Positions 18,195-27,476 of a DNA stretch of 64,000 bases are shown piece by piece. The notes under the pieces were generated by a model. It worked only from the letters and a program-made list of their open reading frames with translations. It searched no databases and was not told the origin of the DNA. Source of the stretch: Algoriphagus hitonicola (GTDB lineage Bacteria > Bacteroidota > Bacteroidia > Cytophagales > Cyclobacteriaceae); NCBI RefSeq assembly GCF_900113375.1, contig NZ_FOPC01000003.1:285376-349375 (forward strand), read 5' to 3'. The position numbers were made by a program, and so were the translations under genes. Numbering within the stretch: position 1 is the first letter of the stretch; every line of letters starts with the position of its first letter.

Positions 18195-19406
18195 ATGAAA
18201 AATAAAACACGAGTTGTAGTAGGATTATCCGGAGGAGTGGATAGTTCGGTAGCTGCCCATCTCTTGATTGAGCAAGGCTACGAGGTCATCGGCATGTTTA
18301 TGAAAAACTGGCATGATGAATCCGTCACCATTTCCAATGAATGTCCTTGGATGGAAGATTCTACAGATGCTATGCTCGTAGCCGAAAAACTAGGAATCCC
18401 CTTTCAAGCCATAGATCTTAGCGAAGAATATCGGGAACGAATCGTAGATTATATGTTTTCGGAATACGAGGCCGGGCGCACTCCCAATCCCGATATTTTA
18501 TGCAATCGGGAAATCAAGTTTGACATATTTTTAAAAGCTGCAAAGAAATTAAAAGCTGATTTCGTCGCCACCGGACACTATTGCCAAAAAAGTGAAAGCC
18601 AAGTAGATGGAAAATCGATTTATCACTTGATCGCTGGAGCTGATCCCCATAAGGATCAAAGCTATTTTCTTTGCCAGCTTTCTCAGGATCAATTGGCTAA
18701 AGCCCTTTTTCCCATTGGTCATCTACAAAAGTCTGAAGTAAGAAAAATCGCCAAAGAACTTGATCTAATCACCGCAGAAAAGAAGGATTCCCAAGGTTTA
18801 TGCTTTATCGGAAAAGTGCGCTTGCCTGAGTTTTTGCAGCAGCAACTCAAACCCAAAAAAGGTCGAATCATCCAAATTCCAGATGATTTAAAAGAATTTG
18901 ACCGTCTAAAGATCCCGGCAGGAGTCGATCTTTCCGAATTGGAGGATGAAGCGCTCGCTGATCTTGCTTTGCCCATCCATTATCAGGTGAATCAAGGAAA
19001 AACCGTCGGAGAGCACAATGGTGCCCATTATTTTACCGTCGGGCAGCGGAAAGGATTAAATGTGGGGGGAACCGGTAAACCACTATTTGTAATCGCAACC
19101 GATACGCAGGAAAATGTGATTTATACAGGTTTGGGTGAGGATCATCCGGGACTGCTACGAAATGCTCTTTTTGTCAAAAAAGATGAAATTCACTGGATAA
19201 GAGAGGATTTAAAATTGAATCCCGGTCAATCCTCTACCTATCAGGCTCGCATTCGATACCGTCAACCCTTATCAAATGTCACGCTAGTTCAGCGGGAAAA
19301 TGGACTTTATGTGCTTTTCGAAGAAGACCAAAAAGGTATAGCTTCAGGGCAGTTTGTAGCATGGTACGATTCAGAGGAGTGTATTGGTTCAGGCACCATA
19401 TTTTAA
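18195..19406 (+). CDS. mnmA: tRNA-specific 2-thiouridylase
   Basis: A 403-residue cytoplasmic enzyme that thiolates U34 in the wobble position of Lys, Glu and Gln tRNAs using ATP and sulfur relayed from a desulfurase. The PP-loop [18 protein letters not shown] lies at residues 6-23, the nucleophilic Cys in [12 protein letters not shown] near 100, and the second catalytic Cys in SQGLCFIGK near 205. A C-terminal beta-barrel pair follows, and the length fits. The ATG at 18195 is preferred to an in-frame TTG at 18171 because the family begins close to the PP-loop. A pseudouridine synthase follows after 14 bases, giving a tRNA modification pair. Confidence 0.96.
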   Translation: MKNKTRVVVGLSGGVDSSVAAHLLIEQGYEVIGMFMKNWHDESVTISNECPWMEDSTDAMLVAEKLGIPFQAIDLSEEYRERIVDYMFSEYEAGRTPNPDILCNREIKFDIFLKAAKKLKADFVATGHYCQKSESQVDGKSIYHLIAGADPHKDQSYFLCQLSQDQLAKALFPIGHLQKSEVRKIAKELDLITAEKKDSQGLCFIGKVRLPEFLQQQLKPKKGRIIQIPDDLKEFDRLKIPAGVDLSELEDEALADLALPIHYQVNQGKTVGEHNGAHYFTVGQRKGLNVGGTGKPLFVIATDTQENVIYTGLGEDHPGLLRNALFVKKDEIHWIREDLKLNPGQSSTYQARIRYRQPLSNVTLVQRENGLYVLFEEDQKGIASGQFVAWYDSEECIGSGTIF

Positions 19407-19420
19407 AAAGGCTATTTCAT

Positions 19421-20128
19421 ATGCTGGAGATAATCCATGAAGATGAACATCTCATCGCAATTAATAAGCCTGCCGGTCTTTTGGTCCACCGAACCTCAAT
19501 AGCTGCAGAGGAACAATCCGAGTTTGCAGTTCAAAAACTACGAGATCAAATCGGCTCAAAAGTTTATCCAGCCCACCGAATCGATCGTCCGACTAGTGGA
19601 GTTTTGTTATTTGCAAAAAATCCCGAAAGCTTGCCACTACTGAAAGTTCAGTTTGCAGAGCGGTTGGTTTCAAAAAAATACCTTGCCTTGGTTCGTGGGT
19701 ATTTATCAGAAAAAGAAGGGAGGATTAATTATCCCCTGGAAAATGAACGATCCAAAAAGCTTCAAGAAGCAATCACTGATTATAAAGTATTGGAGAAAAT
19801 TGAGATTCCCTTTGACACCACGGGGAGATATCCAACGTCGCGCTATTCCCTAGTAGAAATGAGTCCCTTAACCGGACGCACCCACCAAATCAGACGGCAT
19901 CTGGCACATCTTCGACATTACATTATCGGAGACAAAAAGCATGGAAACAACAAACAAAACCATTTTTTCTTCACACAATTTGGGCTTGAGAATCTACTAT
20001 TACACGCCTATCAACTAGAACTTCAACATCCTTGGACCAAACAGGAAATGAGTCTCAAAGCATCAATTCCTGATCACTTTCGGACAATTTTAACCAAAAT
20101 TGAAATGAATTCGGATCTTATTCAATGA
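19421..20128 (+). CDS. RluA-family pseudouridine synthase (TruC-like)
   Basis: A 235-residue enzyme that isomerises uridine in RNA. INKPAGLLVHRT near residues 17-28 and the catalytic motif HRIDRPTSGVLLFAK near 55-69, whose Asp attacks the base, identify the RluA/TruC family; SPLTGRTHQIRRHLAHL near 148-164 is the second signature. The short length without an S4 domain fits TruC (tRNA-Leu/Ile U65) best, though rRNA targets are possible. The ATG at 19421 avoids overlap with mnmA, whereas an upstream in-frame ATG at 19361 would overlap it by 46 bases. Probably co-transcribed with mnmA. Confidence 0.88.
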   Translation: MLEIIHEDEHLIAINKPAGLLVHRTSIAAEEQSEFAVQKLRDQIGSKVYPAHRIDRPTSGVLLFAKNPESLPLLKVQFAERLVSKKYLALVRGYLSEKEGRINYPLENERSKKLQEAITDYKVLEKIEIPFDTTGRYPTSRYSLVEMSPLTGRTHQIRRHLAHLRHYIIGDKKHGNNKQNHFFFTQFGLENLLLHAYQLELQHPWTKQEMSLKASIPDHFRTILTKIEMNSDLIQ

Positions 20129-20181
20129 GCGGTCTTTTCCTTTCTGCAAATTCCCTTAATTTGCTTTCAAACAATTACCCT

Positions 20182-21657
20182 ATGAATAAAACATGCATCA
20201 CGCTTACCTTATTGGGACTTTTGGCCGCTCCGGCCTTGGCTCAAAAAAAGGCTGTAGAAAAAAACTTCAAAGAAAAAGAAGCCATTGGTCATTTTACCTA
20301 TTTGGCTTCAGATGAATTAATGGGAAGAGATCCTGTAAGGCCCGAAATTGAATTAGCCGAAAAGTACATTGCCGAGCAATTGAAAAAATATGGTGCTTCT
20401 GAAATTCCCGGTGCTGATGGCTACTATCAAAATATCCCATTTCGCATTTCCTCTCCTCCCAGTACCGGAAAAGTGACGCTGGCAGATAAGAATTTTACTC
20501 AAGGGGAAGACCTTTTGGTCTTGGATGGTTTGGCTATTGAGGGAGATTACCCATTGGTTGATATTGGATTCGGTTTGGAAGAAGATTTCGAGGGAAAAGA
20601 TCTTTCCGGAAAAATTCTCATTTCCAATGTGGGGGCCCCGAATCGAATCAGCCCTGCTGATTTGTTTGCCCTTGGTCGCGAAAAAGTAGTTCGAGCCAAA
20701 GAAGCTGGAGCCCTTGGACTGATTGAGCGATTTAATATTCCCTCAGTTCCCTGGCAGTTGGTTTCTAATTTTCTGAATAGAACTACGCTAGGAATCGATC
20801 AGGGAGAAAGCTCAAATCTACCCTACATTTGGATCAAAGATCTGGACAATTCCCTACGAGATCAGCTTTCTGAAGGAAAATTAACCAGCACCAATCTGCA
20901 AATCGAAGGGAAAAATAATAGATCGATTACAGGGAAAAATATCGTCGCTTGGGTCGAGGGGACTGATCCTCAACTCAAAGATGAATGCGTTCTCCTATCT
21001 GCACATTTTGATCATGTAGGGGTGGGCACTCCAGATGAAAGCGGTGATTCGATATATAATGGTGCGAGAGATAATGCCGTCGGAACAGTAGCAGTAATCA
21101 ATGCCGCAAAATATTTCGCGAAAAATCCCCCAAAGCGATCCATCCTTTTGGCTCTTTGGACTGCTGAAGAAAAAGGACTCTTAGGCTCTGCATATTTTGC
21201 CGAAAATCCTTTGGTGCCCCTTGATAAGATCATTTACAATCTGAATATTGACAATGGTGGCTACAACGACACTTCTGTAATTACTGTCATTGGACTTGGA
21301 CGGACATCGGTTGATGATGAGATTATCTCAGCGGTTTCTGAATTTGGTTTAGAGGCGATTCCTGACCCATCTCCGGAGCAGGGTCTATATGACCGATCGG
21401 ATAATGTCAATTTTGCCAAAAAAGGAATCCCCGCTCCTACTTTCAGTTTGGGATTTCAGGCTTTTGATGATGAGATTCAAAAATACTATCACAAGCCTGG
21501 GGATCATGTTGATAATTTCGATCTGGATTATGCAGTTAAATATTGGAAATCCTACATTCTTTCGGCGGAACGAGTGGCCAACTGGGATCAAAAACCTGTC
21601 TGGAAAGCCGGAGATAAATACGAAGAAGTGAGCAAAAAATTGTACGGAGATCAATAA
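20182..21657 (+). CDS. Exported M28-family zinc aminopeptidase
   Basis: A 491-residue exported protease. From the ATG at 20182 the signal peptide MNKTCITLTLLGLLAAPALAQ is ideal; the in-frame ATG at 20125 would add a hydrophilic lead. A PA insert domain (about 110-235) precedes the catalytic M28 domain: LLSAHFDHVGVG with the first zinc His and Asp, GARDNAVGT with the bridging Asp, TAEEKGLLGS with the catalytic Glu pair, and later LNIDNGG and YHKPGD with further ligands. All five metal ligands of the family appear present. Such enzymes trim N-terminal residues from peptides in the periplasm or outside. Confidence 0.93.
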   Translation: MNKTCITLTLLGLLAAPALAQKKAVEKNFKEKEAIGHFTYLASDELMGRDPVRPEIELAEKYIAEQLKKYGASEIPGADGYYQNIPFRISSPPSTGKVTLADKNFTQGEDLLVLDGLAIEGDYPLVDIGFGLEEDFEGKDLSGKILISNVGAPNRISPADLFALGREKVVRAKEAGALGLIERFNIPSVPWQLVSNFLNRTTLGIDQGESSNLPYIWIKDLDNSLRDQLSEGKLTSTNLQIEGKNNRSITGKNIVAWVEGTDPQLKDECVLLSAHFDHVGVGTPDESGDSIYNGARDNAVGTVAVINAAKYFAKNPPKRSILLALWTAEEKGLLGSAYFAENPLVPLDKIIYNLNIDNGGYNDTSVITVIGLGRTSVDDEIISAVSEFGLEAIPDPSPEQGLYDRSDNVNFAKKGIPAPTFSLGFQAFDDEIQKYYHKPGDHVDNFDLDYAVKYWKSYILSAERVANWDQKPVWKAGDKYEEVSKKLYGDQ

Positions 21658-21678
21658 AAACCACTCTCTAAAAAAGGA

Positions 21679-21717
21679 AAAGCCTGATTTCACGAGAAAG
21701 AAATCAGGCTTTTTTTT
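21679..21717. terminator. Bidirectional intrinsic terminator
   Basis: AAAGCCTGATTTC pairs with GAAATCAGGCTTT around a short loop, with A-rich sequence before and eight T after; it separates the M28 peptidase from the convergent transporter gene. Confidence 0.9.
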
Positions 21718-21733
21718 GACTTGAATCTCCAGA

Positions 21734-23017
21734 TCAGAATAACATTCCTGCGATGGTTGCAGTCATCAAACAAGCCAAGGATGCAGCGGCCAGGGATTTT
21801 AATCCCAACCTACTGATGTTTGCCTGCTGATTAGGGGCAATGATCGAGATCCCACCCAATTGGATTGCAATCGAACTGAAATTTGAAAATCCACATAATG
21901 CGTAAGTGGCAATCACGATGGATTTTGGGGCCAAGCTCCCGGCTTCTTTCATTTCTGCCAGACTAAGGTAAGCCACAAATTCATTAATCACAGTCTTTTG
22001 ACCCAGCAAACTGCCGATTTGGAGGGTATCACCCCATTCCACCCCGATCACCCAAGCAAATAATCTAAAAACCTGTCCAAAGATATACTCCAGTGAAAAT
22101 CCCGAAAACTGTCCATTGGTCGAGCTCATCACGAAACTATTTAAACCTGTGACTTCTCCAAAAAGCCCCATCAAAATGTAGTTGACCGCCGCTATCACAG
22201 CGATAAAAGCCAAAAGCATCGCCCCTACGTTTAAGGCCAATTTCAAGCCTTCGGAAGCACCGATTGACATGGCATCGATCAAGTTCACACCGAGATTTTC
22301 CTCATTGACTTCGAGTTTTTCCTCCAATCGTTCTTTTTCTACCTCAGGGATAAAAATCTTGGATAAAACAATGGCCGCCGGAGCATTCATAATACTCGCC
22401 CCCAAGAGATATGCCGCAAAGCGACTTTGCTCTTCCAGACTATCACCTCCCAAAAAAGCCACATACCCCGCCAAAACTCCTCCTGCTATCGTAGCCATAC
22501 CTCCTGTCATGAGACACATGAGTTCGGATTTGGTCATTTGAGGAATAAAAGGCCGAACTAGCAGCGGGGCTTCCGTCTGTCCAAGAAAAATATTTCCAGC
22601 AGCAGAAAGACTTTCCGGTCCAGAAAGGCGCATGGTTCTAGCCATAACCCAGGCGATTCCAAACACGATTTTTTGTAAAACACCCAAATAGTATAAACCG
22701 GCAGAGACAGTAGAGAAGAAGATAATAGTAGGCAAAACTTTGAAGGCAAAAATAAACCCGAAACTATCTCCAGCCAGATCCCCAAATATAAACCGAGCAC
22801 CGTCCTCACTGAAACTCAAAAACTTGACAAAACCCTCACTCAACAGGGCGAATCCGCTAGCAATGAAAGGAACTTTTGTAATTAGAAATCCAAAAACCAG
22901 TTGAAGAATAATTCCTATTCCAACCAATCTCCAGTCAATTTTACGCTTGTTATTTGAAAAAATATAAGCCACCAAAACGATGACCACTAGTCCGAAGACT
23001 CCTCTGATATAATCCAT
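21734..23017 (-). CDS. NupC-type concentrative nucleoside transporter
   Basis: A 427-residue inner-membrane protein of the CNT family, which imports nucleosides with H+ or Na+. Typical features are the N-terminal helices with NNKRKIDWRLVGIGIILQ, the core motif AAGNIFLGQTEAPLLVRPF near residue 140, MTGGMATIAGGVLAGYV near 172, and NEFVAYLSL near 347 followed by ALCGFSNFSSIAIQLGG. Length matches the family. It is transcribed alone, downstream of a terminator that closes the etfBA unit. Confidence 0.93.
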   Translation of the reverse strand: MDYIRGVFGLVVIVLVAYIFSNNKRKIDWRLVGIGIILQLVFGFLITKVPFIASGFALLSEGFVKFLSFSEDGARFIFGDLAGDSFGFIFAFKVLPTIIFFSTVSAGLYYLGVLQKIVFGIAWVMARTMRLSGPESLSAAGNIFLGQTEAPLLVRPFIPQMTKSELMCLMTGGMATIAGGVLAGYVAFLGGDSLEEQSRFAAYLLGASIMNAPAAIVLSKIFIPEVEKERLEEKLEVNEENLGVNLIDAMSIGASEGLKLALNVGAMLLAFIAVIAAVNYILMGLFGEVTGLNSFVMSSTNGQFSGFSLEYIFGQVFRLFAWVIGVEWGDTLQIGSLLGQKTVINEFVAYLSLAEMKEAGSLAPKSIVIATYALCGFSNFSSIAIQLGGISIIAPNQQANISRLGLKSLAAASLACLMTATIAGMLF

Positions 23018-23065
23018 GTGATTGTTTTTTCAAATCAAGCGCTAAAAATAGGCAAGTCCTATTCA

Positions 23066-23096
23066 AGAAAAAAGTCCTGATTTCTCAGGACTTTAA
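23066..23096 (-). terminator. Intrinsic terminator of the etfBA-DUF151 unit
   Basis: On the minus strand AAAGTCCTGA, a GAAA loop and TCAGGACTTT are followed by T residues, ending the unit before the transporter gene. Confidence 0.88.
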
Positions 23097-23103
23097 TATT
23101 TGC

Positions 23104-23700
23104 TTAGTTTCTTTTGTTTATTTCATCCCGTATTCGGGCCGCTTTTTCATAATCCTCATTTGAAATCGCTTTGTCAAGCATCTGATTGAGCTTATCCAGA
23201 CTAAAATCTTTCAAAGAAGGCTCTTTTTTAGCTGAGAACTTTTGACTAGGACCAGACTGTGGAGGTTTGGTTTCCTCTCCTTCTACTTCGAAATGCTCGA
23301 CAGCACCCTCTGCCATGGCTTTGGCACTACAAAATATCGGACAGCCAAATCTTATCGCAATCGCTATGGCATCTGATGGACGAGCATCGATTTCTGCTTC
23401 GACCGCCTCACTTTTGCATTGGATTTTGGCATAAAAAACCCCTTCCTTCATATCAGTGATCACGATTCGATCTAGATTAAAATTAAATCCATTGGCAAAG
23501 GATTTAAACAAATCATGCGTCATGGGCCTATTGGGAACGATTTTTTCGATTTCCAACGCAATCGCTTGCGCCTCAAACATGCCAATAACGATCGGTAATC
23601 TTCTGATACCTCCTATTTCCCCCAGAACCAAGGTAAAAGACCCAGATTGAGAGTGATTGGAAGAAAGACCTAAAATCTCAAGTTCTATGAGTTTTTCCAC
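23104..23700 (-). CDS. Bifunctional nuclease domain (DUF151) with C-terminal UVR motif
   Basis: A 198-residue protein. Residues 1-130 match the DUF151 bifunctional nuclease domain, with LPIVIGMFEAQAIALEIE and DARPSDAIAIAIRFGCPIF as its two signatures. Residues about 162-197 hold a UvrB/UvrC-type UVR motif (LDKAISNEDYEKAARIRDEI), preceded by a basic, low-complexity linker. The pairing is common in Bacteroidota. Nuclease activity is known only for plant homologues, so the job here is unclear. It starts six bases after etfA, as third gene of the etf unit. Confidence 0.88.
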   Translation of the reverse strand: MEKLIELEILGLSSNHSQSGSFTLVLGEIGGIRRLPIVIGMFEAQAIALEIEKIVPNRPMTHDLFKSFANGFNFNLDRIVITDMKEGVFYAKIQCKSEAVEAEIDARPSDAIAIAIRFGCPIFCSAKAMAEGAVEHFEVEGEETKPPQSGPSQKFSAKKEPSLKDFSLDKLNQMLDKAISNEDYEKAARIRDEINKRN

Positions 23701-23706
23701 AAAATT

Positions 23707-24675
23707 TTATAGTTCAGCTTTTAGTGCTTCATTCAACTTAGGAACCACTTCAAACGCATCTCCAACTATTCCATAATCTGCCGCCTTGAAAAATGGCGCC
23801 TCAGGATCTTTGTTGATCACGACAATGCACTTGGAGGAGTTTACACCTGCAAGATGTTGAATAGCTCCTGAAATTCCTATTGCTATGTACAAAGATGGGG
23901 CGACTTTTATACCGGTCTGTCCGACGTGCTCATGGTGTGGTCTCCATCCAATATCAGAAACCGGCTTGGAACAGCCCGTTGCTGCACCCAGCGTTTTGGC
24001 CAAATCCTCGATCATTCCCCAGTTTTCAGGACCCTTCATTCCTCTACCACCAGATACCACAATATCAGCTTCCGGCAAAAGCACATCTCCTGTTGCCCGC
24101 TCGGTATTCGTAATTTTTGAAGCAAAATCAGCATCAGAAATCGTCACCTCCAGCGGTTCGACGGAGGCATCTCCCCCATCGGTTTTCAAATCAACGGCAT
24201 TTTTCTTAATTGCTAAAATTTTCTTTTCCGTGGTCAGAGCAGTAAATGCAAAAGCCTTCCCGGTGTAAATACTTCGCTTGACAGTATATCCAGAGCTAGT
24301 ATCCGGCAATTCAACGACATTGGATACCAAACCAGCCTCAAGCTTGATTGCTAGTCGAGCTGCGACCGCATCGCCTAGGGAAGATTTGGCTAAAATCAGG
24401 GTTTTCCCACCCACTTTTTCGAATGCCTGAGCCACAGCCGAAGCATGGGCTTGAATCACTCCTGCGGTCAGACGATCATCTCCGGCATGCAATACTTTGG
24501 TAGCACCAGCACTTCCTACTTTTACCAATTCTGCAGAATCAATACTACCTAGCGCTACGGCTACTACTTCTCCTTCTCCGGTTTTCTGGGCTAAGGCATG
24601 CGCAAAGGACACCGCTTCCAAACTGGTCTTTTTTACTTTCCCTTCGGCATGTTCTATATAAACTAATACTGACAT
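23707..24675 (-). CDS. etfA: Electron transfer flavoprotein subunit alpha
   Basis: A 322-residue cytoplasmic flavoprotein that passes electrons from acyl-CoA dehydrogenases to the quinone pool. The FAD-binding C-terminal half is clear: VVSGGRGMKGPENWGM near 207 and, near 273, IGISGAIQHLAGV followed by VVINKDPEAPFFKAADYGI, the ETF-alpha signature. Length and order are typical. It lies 35 bases downstream of etfB, and the DUF151 gene follows after six bases. No dehydrogenase gene is next to it in this window. Confidence 0.96.
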   Translation of the reverse strand: MSVLVYIEHAEGKVKKTSLEAVSFAHALAQKTGEGEVVAVALGSIDSAELVKVGSAGATKVLHAGDDRLTAGVIQAHASAVAQAFEKVGGKTLILAKSSLGDAVAARLAIKLEAGLVSNVVELPDTSSGYTVKRSIYTGKAFAFTALTTEKKILAIKKNAVDLKTDGGDASVEPLEVTISDADFASKITNTERATGDVLLPEADIVVSGGRGMKGPENWGMIEDLAKTLGAATGCSKPVSDIGWRPHHEHVGQTGIKVAPSLYIAIGISGAIQHLAGVNSSKCIVVINKDPEAPFFKAADYGIVGDAFEVVPKLNEALKAEL

Positions 24676-24710
24676 ATCTAATTGATTATTAATAAAATAA
24701 ATGATTAAAA

Positions 24711-25448
24711 TTAAAGCACTTTCGCTTCATTTTTGAGCAGTTTCACCAATTCGGAAACTTGGTCTTTATCCACTAGTTTCACTGCTCCTTTTGCCGGAGG
24801 CAGTTCGTATTTTTTGGTCTCCGCCTGAGTTTGTTCAGAGACCGCTTCCACTACATTCAATGGCTTGGTCCGAGCTGACATAATTCCTCGCATATTGGGG
24901 ATTTTCCATTCGGCGATGGGCTCTTGACATCCTGCTATCAAAGGAAGCTGGGCTTCCAGCATTTCTTTTCCGCCTTCGATTTCACGAGCCATTTTTACAG
25001 TAGTTCCATCCAAATCCAGTTTCATAACCGGCGAAAAAGACGGCATATTCAAAAGCTCACCGACCATCCCGTGAACCATTCCCCCATTGAAATCAATGGA
25101 CTCTCTTCCCATCAAAATCAAATCATACGACCCTTCTTTGGCAAAATGTGCGATTTGCTGAGCGACAAAAAATGAATCTTTTGGGAAAGAATTGACCCGA
25201 ATGGCTTCATCTGCTCCGATGGCTAAAGCTTTGCGAAGCGTAGGCTCGGTTTCAGCCTCTCCTACATTCAGTACGGTCAACTTCCCTCCAGTTTGATCTC
25301 TAAGTTCGACTGCGCGGGCTAAAGCATAATCGTCATATGGCCCGATGATAAATTGAACTCCAGTGGTATCAAATTTTGTATTATCGGCAGTAAATTGAAT
25401 CTTGGAAGTCGTATCTGGTACGTGAGTGATACAAACAAGAATCTTCAT
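24711..25448 (-). CDS. etfB: Electron transfer flavoprotein subunit beta
   Basis: A 245-residue partner of etfA, holding AMP in the heterodimer. MKILVCITHVPDTTSKI at the N-terminus, GPYDDYALARAVELRD near 37-52, the LILMGRESIDFNGGMVHGMVGELL segment split over 109-132, and the C-terminal region MSARTKPLNVVE all match ETF-beta. Length is normal. It leads the etfB-etfA-DUF151 unit, divergent from a small TPR-like gene at 25523. Confidence 0.95.
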   Translation of the reverse strand: MKILVCITHVPDTTSKIQFTADNTKFDTTGVQFIIGPYDDYALARAVELRDQTGGKLTVLNVGEAETEPTLRKALAIGADEAIRVNSFPKDSFFVAQQIAHFAKEGSYDLILMGRESIDFNGGMVHGMVGELLNMPSFSPVMKLDLDGTTVKMAREIEGGKEMLEAQLPLIAGCQEPIAEWKIPNMRGIMSARTKPLNVVEAVSEQTQAETKKYELPPAKGAVKLVDKDQVSELVKLLKNEAKVL

Positions 25449-25522
25449 TGGTTTAGGATTAGATTATTTAAGATTTATTTCGCGTGAAATTAACAGTCAG
25501 AAGGTAATTAAAAAAACTATTT

Positions 25523-25861
25523 ATGCCCAATTTACCCCGAATAAAACTCTTAAAACAATTTATAAACGAGGAACCTGAAAATCCATTTAATTGGTATGGA
25601 TTGGCTTTGGAATACCAAAAAACCAATATTACTGAGGCCAGGAATCTTTTTCTGGAGATCCGTCAAAAATTCCCGAATTATCTTCCGCTCTACTATACTG
25701 CAGCAGAGTTTTTTGAAAATATAGAAGAAATCGAAAATGCACAGATTTTTTTCAAAGAGGGAATTAAATTGGCAAAAAGCCAGTCCGATCAAAAGGCACT
25801 GCGTGAATTAAAAAACAGATATCAGAATTTTCTTTTTGAATACGACTTGGAAGATGAGTGA
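25523..25861 (+). CDS. Small tetratricopeptide-like protein
   Basis: A 112-residue cytoplasmic protein with no signal peptide, built of helical repeats: NPFNWYGLALEYQKTNITEARNLF, LPLYYTAAEFFENIEEIENAQIFF and ALRELKNRYQNFLF have the spacing of TPR units, giving about two and a half repeats. TPR proteins bind partners rather than catalyse. The neighbour to the left is etfB, divergent; no functional link is shown. Confidence 0.78.
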   Translation: MPNLPRIKLLKQFINEEPENPFNWYGLALEYQKTNITEARNLFLEIRQKFPNYLPLYYTAAEFFENIEEIENAQIFFKEGIKLAKSQSDQKALRELKNRYQNFLFEYDLEDE

Positions 25862-25990
25862 AATTATAAAATCGATCAGTGTGAGTAAAATCACTTGAAT
25901 TGATCGCTGATTTTAGGATTTTTAAAATAGATCGGAAGGAAAAATACATCCTATTTTGTATTTTACCTCAACCACAGAACTAAGCATAAG

Positions 25991-26479
25991 ATGAAAATTA
26001 GCCAAGAAAAAATGTTGGAATATTTCCTCCCAAAGGTAGAAAAGGAAGGAAAGCGCTATAAAAAAAACACCTTGATCAAAGCCAAACTTGCGCCCAAGGG
26101 GATGGAAGTTGTCACCGAAACTTCGGATGGGATCAAAACCAAAAATATTGCGGAAGAGGGAGATTATTTTGTTGAAAATCAAACCAGCACCAGTGAAATG
26201 TATTTGGTTCGAAAAAATGTGTTTGAACGCAAATACCAAATCACGCAATCCTTATCAGAAGGTTGGGCAACTTATCAGCTTCGTGAATTTATCTGGGCCA
26301 TCCAAATCACCGCAGAAGATATTCAAAAATTTGGTGCTGAAGATGTGTTGGACTTTACGGCACCTTGGGGGGAATTAAGTATCGCCAAACCCGAAGATTT
26401 TTTGGTCTTGCCACCTGAGAAAGACGAAATCTACCGGATCGCCCACAAAGAATTTAAAGAAACCTATAAAGAAATCTAA
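25991..26479 (+). CDS. PGDYG-domain-like protein of unknown function
   Basis: A 162-residue soluble protein. The central segment EEGDYFVENQTSTSEMYLV followed by FERKYQIT resembles the PGDYG family, in which a P/E-G-D-Y/W turn is followed by a strand and a Tyr-Val hairpin. It has no signal peptide and is acidic. Its stop codon overlaps that of the convergent oxidoreductase gene by four bases. The family role is unknown to me. Confidence 0.6.
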   Translation: MKISQEKMLEYFLPKVEKEGKRYKKNTLIKAKLAPKGMEVVTETSDGIKTKNIAEEGDYFVENQTSTSEMYLVRKNVFERKYQITQSLSEGWATYQLREFIWAIQITAEDIQKFGAEDVLDFTAPWGELSIAKPEDFLVLPPEKDEIYRIAHKEFKETYKEI

Positions 26480-27474
26480 GGCCTTAAAACAATTTTCCCC
26501 ATTTGGTCACCTGCTTTCATTTTGTCAAAAGCTTGGACTGCCTGATCAAAAGAAAAAACCTGGTCTACAATAGGTTTGATTTTATCTCGATTGACCAAGT
26601 CCAACATTTCTTCAAAGTCTTGATCAGAACCCATGGTACTTCCCATGATTTTCAACTGGTTCCAAAATATCTTTCTGGCTTCCAATTTTCCCGGATTTCC
26701 TCTAGTAGCACCGTAAAAAACAATCCTAGCTCCAGGAGAAGCCACTTTGATCAAATCATTTAACGGGTCTCCAGCCGCTCCATCGATCATCAAATCAAAG
26801 CCGCCAACCTTTGAATTGGCCTCTTCGGTCCAATCGGCATTCTGATAGTTAAACCCGGCTTTTACTCCTAGGCTGATGGCTTTCTCGATCTTGTAAGCAC
26901 TGCTGCTGCTGACATAAACTTCCGCTCCCAAAGCTAACGCAAACTGAGTGGCAAACTGAGCTACCCCACCACCAAAACCCGTGATTAACACTTTTTCCCC
27001 GGATTTTACCTGACCTTGATAACACAACGCGCGATAAGCTGTCAAACCCGCCAAAGGCAAGGCCGCCGCTTCTTCCCAAGTCAAATGGTCTGGCCTGGGA
27101 TATATTCGATCCGAGTCAACGACTAACTCCTCTGCCAAGGTCCCATGATTTGGCATCCCGATAATCTGAAAATCCTTAGCCTGTGCCTTCTGATTATCCC
27201 CCCAGTTCAAGGCAGGATTTACAATCACTTTCTGCCCTAAGGCAAGATGTTTTACATTTGACCCGAGTTCAGAAACTATCCCCGAACCATCTGACCCGAG
27301 AATTACACCATCTTTAAGATTGGGATACAATCCTTGACGACACCACTCATCCCGATGATTTAGCGCAGCAGCTTTAATTTGGATTTTTACTTGATTCTCT
27401 TTGATCGAAAAAGAATCAAAATTCCATTCCTCCAATTGTCCAGGAAGAGATCTATTGAGAACGATACCTTTCAT
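26476..27474 (-). CDS. Zinc-type alcohol dehydrogenase/quinone oxidoreductase family protein
   Basis: A 332-residue medium-chain dehydrogenase/reductase. The GroES-like N-terminal half contains AAALNHRDEWCRQG and LGSDGSGIVSELG; the Rossmann half has KVLITGFGGGVAQFATQFALALGAEVYVSS with the glycine motif near residue 165. The catalytic zinc ligands of true alcohol dehydrogenases are not obvious, so a NADPH quinone or enone reductase is more likely. It starts two bases after the dnaB stop codon and is thus probably co-transcribed with dnaB, an unexpected pairing. Confidence 0.85.
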   Translation of the reverse strand: MKGIVLNRSLPGQLEEWNFDSFSIKENQVKIQIKAAALNHRDEWCRQGLYPNLKDGVILGSDGSGIVSELGSNVKHLALGQKVIVNPALNWGDNQKAQAKDFQIIGMPNHGTLAEELVVDSDRIYPRPDHLTWEEAAALPLAGLTAYRALCYQGQVKSGEKVLITGFGGGVAQFATQFALALGAEVYVSSSSAYKIEKAISLGVKAGFNYQNADWTEEANSKVGGFDLMIDGAAGDPLNDLIKVASPGARIVFYGATRGNPGKLEARKIFWNQLKIMGSTMGSDQDFEEMLDLVNRDKIKPIVDQVFSFDQAVQAFDKMKAGDQMGKIVLRP

Positions 27475-27476
27475 GA